Assembly (NCBI GenBank): GCA_964606735.1 | Contig: CAZSHI010000009.1 | Location: 1-64,000 of the forward strand | Length of the DNA stretch: 64,000 nt | Source: UBA5109 sp964606735 | Lineage (GTDB): Bacteria > Pseudomonadota > Gammaproteobacteria > Pseudomonadales > Pseudohongiellaceae | Direction of reading: 5' to 3' | In this document: positions 62,111-64,000 of the stretch, in pieces | Position numbering within the stretch: the stretch's first letter is position 1 | How the letters are laid out: each line of letters opens with the position of its first letter | Translations under genes and position numbers: made by a program | The notes under the pieces: model-generated | What the model saw: only the letters and a program-made list of their open reading frames with translations | Databases searched by the model: none | What the model was told of the DNA's origin: nothing

Positions 62111-63175
62111 TCACCCCTTGTCGATTGGTAAGCCCTCATCCAGCCATTGCAGCAGCCCCCCTTTGATATTGGCCACCTCAGTCCAGCCATTCTCTTTCAA
62201 AATGGAAGCTGCCAGTACCGAACGTCTGCCTGAACGGCAGATCGTCATGAGTGGTTTATCCTGTGGCACCTCGCCGAGGCGCTCCCGTAGTTCATTGATT
62301 GGAATCAGCTGTGCCCCTTTTATCCGCACCGACTCTTCGTCTGTCTCGGCACGGGTGCGAACATCCAGAATATTGAGCTCCGCTAGATGGGCAGCGACAC
62401 ATTGCGGTGTGATTTCCAGGTTGCCACTGTAGGTGCAGACTACCGGCGCCCATTGTGGTTTGACAGGCATGGTTTCGGGTTTGCCGGCTTTCTGATTGGC
62501 CGGAACTGCAATGTCTATCTGACGCGGATGCGGCAATCGCATATTTTCCAGAAAGCCGATGAAGTCCGCTTCATTGGCCTTCCCTCCGGCACGAGGGTTG
62601 TACTGTTTTTCCTCGCCTATGCTGCTGGCGGAACGGCCACTGTAGTCATGAGCCGGATAAACAATACAGTCATCCGGCAATGAAAACAGTTTGTCATGAA
62701 TCGAGTGAAACAGTTTTTTAGCAGATCCTTGCTGGAAATCAGTACGTCCACAACCCCGGATAAGTAAGGCATCGCCCGTGAAAACCATGGACTGGTCGTC
62801 CAGCACAAAACTGATGCAGCCATCGGTGTGGCCCGGCGTTTCCATGGCAGTCAAATGATGCTTGCCAAATGCATAGCTGTCACCCTCCTGCAGGGCACTA
62901 TCCAGTGGATCAATGCCAGCATGGACGGAAGCCACCAACTCACAGCCCAGCGCATCCTTCAGCAACCAGCCACCGGTAACATGATCTGCGTGACAGTGGG
63001 TTTCCAGACAGGCTTTCAGATTCAGGCCTAACTCCCTGACCAGTGCCAGATCACGCTCATGCTGCTCGTACACCGTATCAATGTATACAGCATCTCTGGA
63101 TTTTTCGTCAGCCAAAAGGTATGTATAGGTTCCGGAACTTTGATCAAATAATTGTTTGAATAGCATGGCGGTCAC
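62111..63175 (-). CDS. Persulfide dioxygenase-rhodanese fusion protein
   Basis: A 354-residue cytosolic enzyme. The N-terminal metallo-beta-lactamase-fold persulfide dioxygenase (1 to about 235) has 'THCHADHVTGG' (58-68), 'PGHTDG' and 'TGDALLIRGCGRTDFQQG' and the iron ligand in 'YPAHDYSG', all as in ETHE1/SdoA. A C-terminal rhodanese domain (about 255-350) carries active-site 'CRSGRRS' near 310. Such fusions couple glutathione persulfide oxidation to sulfite with sulfur transfer, detoxifying sulfide. A single gene with the Tag-like gene downstream. Confidence 0.92.
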   Translation of the reverse strand: MTAMLFKQLFDQSSGTYTYLLADEKSRDAVYIDTVYEQHERDLALVRELGLNLKACLETHCHADHVTGGWLLKDALGCELVASVHAGIDPLDSALQEGDSYAFGKHHLTAMETPGHTDGCISFVLDDQSMVFTGDALLIRGCGRTDFQQGSAKKLFHSIHDKLFSLPDDCIVYPAHDYSGRSASSIGEEKQYNPRAGGKANEADFIGFLENMRLPHPRQIDIAVPANQKAGKPETMPVKPQWAPVVCTYSGNLEITPQCVAAHLAELNILDVRTRAETDEESVRIKGAQLIPINELRERLGEVPQDKPLMTICRSGRRSVLAASILKENGWTEVANIKGGLLQWLDEGLPIDKG

Positions 63176-63370
63176 TTGTTGATTGAAGAGCTAATGCAGG
63201 AATTCTCTGACAGTGGAGGCCTTGTGTCCAGACGCTGACGCTATGATCATACCGCATGGTCTCAACGCTGATGATGTTCTCATCCTGCCTTGCGGCTATT
63301 ATACAGCCCTTCAATACACTTTATTTCGGCAACGGTATTGAGCCTGGCCCTTCAGCACAGGCATCGCAAT

Positions 63371-64000
63371 TTAAATGAGCAGTTCGGTATACCAGTCTTC
63401 AACACGCAGATTACCATTGAAAGGCTGCGACAGCTGAACCAGCGCACTGTTGACATCGTCAGCTTCAGCATTTGACGGGAGGTATGGATAGCCATTGAGC
63501 TGCACATCCATATAGGCCGGGATCATCTGTACCCGGGTCACCTCACTACCGCGCACGAAGATGCGAGCGATTGCGGACCAGCGGTATTCTTCCAGAAAAT
63601 ATCGGCTCTCAACAGCCTGCACCATGGTCGGGTTCATCTGCATCTGAGGCAAGGCACGGCCATTTCTTAATAGCTGGAAAAAGATATGCCCCAGGCTGTA
63701 GAAAACCGGCTTACCCTGATAAAGCTCAATACCGTGCAGGACATGAGGACCGTGACCAAAAACCATATCAGCACCTGCATCAATTGCTGTATGCGCAATA
63801 AGTTGCCGCCCTATTGCGACTTTGTTCAAGGGAGCATTAAGATCAGCCGGGACAATGCTTCCGAGTGGAGCTTCAGCGCGCTGGTAGTTTTCACCCGGTG
63901 GCGTATCAAGCCCCCAATTCATGTGGAATGAAACCATCAGCGTATCAACCTGTGCACGGGCACTACGGATAGCATCTGTCATGGTTTGCATATCCTCAGC
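63371..64000 (-). CDS. CapA/PgsA-type metallophosphatase-fold protein (partial, 3' end)
   Basis: The C-terminal 210 residues of a CapA family protein; the frame stays open to the right edge, so the start lies outside the window. Seen are 'VDTLMVSFHMNWG', 'AHTAIDAGADMVFGHGPHVLHGIELYQGKPVFYSLGHIFF', which are the poly-gamma-glutamate capsule-synthesis (PGA_cap) motifs with the His ligands of a calcineurin-like metal centre. Relatives are outer-surface or periplasmic. The role is not known outside capsule systems. Confidence 0.85.
   Translation of the reverse strand, partial: AEDMQTMTDAIRSARAQVDTLMVSFHMNWGLDTPPGENYQRAEAPLGSIVPADLNAPLNKVAIGRQLIAHTAIDAGADMVFGHGPHVLHGIELYQGKPVFYSLGHIFFQLLRNGRALPQMQMNPTMVQAVESRYFLEEYRWSAIARIFVRGSEVTRVQMIPAYMDVQLNGYPYLPSNAEADDVNSALVQLSQPFNGNLRVEDWYTELLI

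Noticed and set aside
1..64000. CRISPR arrays, tRNA or rRNA genes, IS elements
   Set aside because: No regularly spaced repeats, cloverleaf-like sequence, rRNA segments or transposase frames were recognised on reading both strands.

Overview
The window looks like a chromosomal segment of a free-living, probably marine or aquatic, aerobic gammaproteobacterium. This is inferred from gene content only: a TctABC system with a Bug-type binding protein, PhaR, a GcvR-like ACT protein, PQQ/cytochrome c dehydrogenases, an NdvB-like GH17-GT2 enzyme, and a large set of signal-peptide proteins of unknown function (DUF6152, DUF4159, DUF3047, DUF547, DUF1552/DUF1592). Base composition and gene spacing look uniform. 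I see no tRNA, rRNA, CRISPR array, prophage or insertion sequence. A 100-N scaffold gap lies at 59270-59369; its two flanks share an identical 55-base end, so the contigs probably overlap and nothing is missing.

Layout. 0.4-5 kb: DUF4159 protein, cytochrome c-PQQ dehydrogenase, CNNM-type membrane protein and a tiny secreted 'AHLAHGD' protein. 5.2-8 kb: ergothioneine genes egtB-egtD, with a racemase-like gene overlapping egtD. 8-13.7 kb: MFS carrier, secreted amidohydrolase, aldose-type PQQ dehydrogenase, acylphosphatase, ROK kinase and a small secreted protein. 13.8-21.6 kb: a tight seven-gene minus-strand operon with two MmgE/PrpD proteins, a MatC-type carrier, TctC-TctB-TctA and an atypical SDR. 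21.8-24.8 kb: amidohydrolase, PCuAC-like protein and a frameshifted NHL-repeat gene. 25-27.8 kb: malonate uptake and activation (madL, madM, matB). 27.9-30.2 kb: first copy of a two-gene secreted module (partner + DUF6152), then a ricin-type lectin-like protein. 30.3-34.6 kb: alkaline-phosphatase-superfamily membrane enzyme plus GH17-GT2 glucan synthase. 34.6-35.1 kb: GcvR-like regulator. 35.3-42.3 kb: minus-strand group with the second partner/DUF6152 module, DUF1592-type cytochrome protein, DUF1552 protein and an ankyrin protein. 42.6-50.5 kb: TPR, carboxylesterase, beta-propeller, DUF4159, macro domain, DUF547, DUF3047, rhodanese lipoprotein and a DUF2135-type membrane protein. 50.7-53.7 kb: third and fourth DUF6152 modules flanking an RcnB-like gene. 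53.9-64 kb: YkgJ-type protein, second PQQ dehydrogenase, succinate-semialdehyde dehydrogenase, phaR, a dehydrogenase remnant at the gap, CocE/NonD hydrolase, Tag-like glycosylase, persulfide dioxygenase-rhodanese fusion, and a CapA-type protein running off the right edge.

The most interesting signal is the DUF6152 module, present four times within 26 kb. In all four DUF6152 proteins the predicted signal peptidase site falls directly before His-His-Ser, so the mature protein would begin with histidine. A second conserved Pro-His follows at nearly constant spacing. This resembles the arrangement of N-terminal-histidine copper sites and suggests, as inference only, a periplasmic metal-binding protein working with a co-encoded secreted partner. 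The long partners (349-397 aa) lie upstream of DUF6152; the short ones (about 250 aa) lie downstream and are translationally coupled to it.
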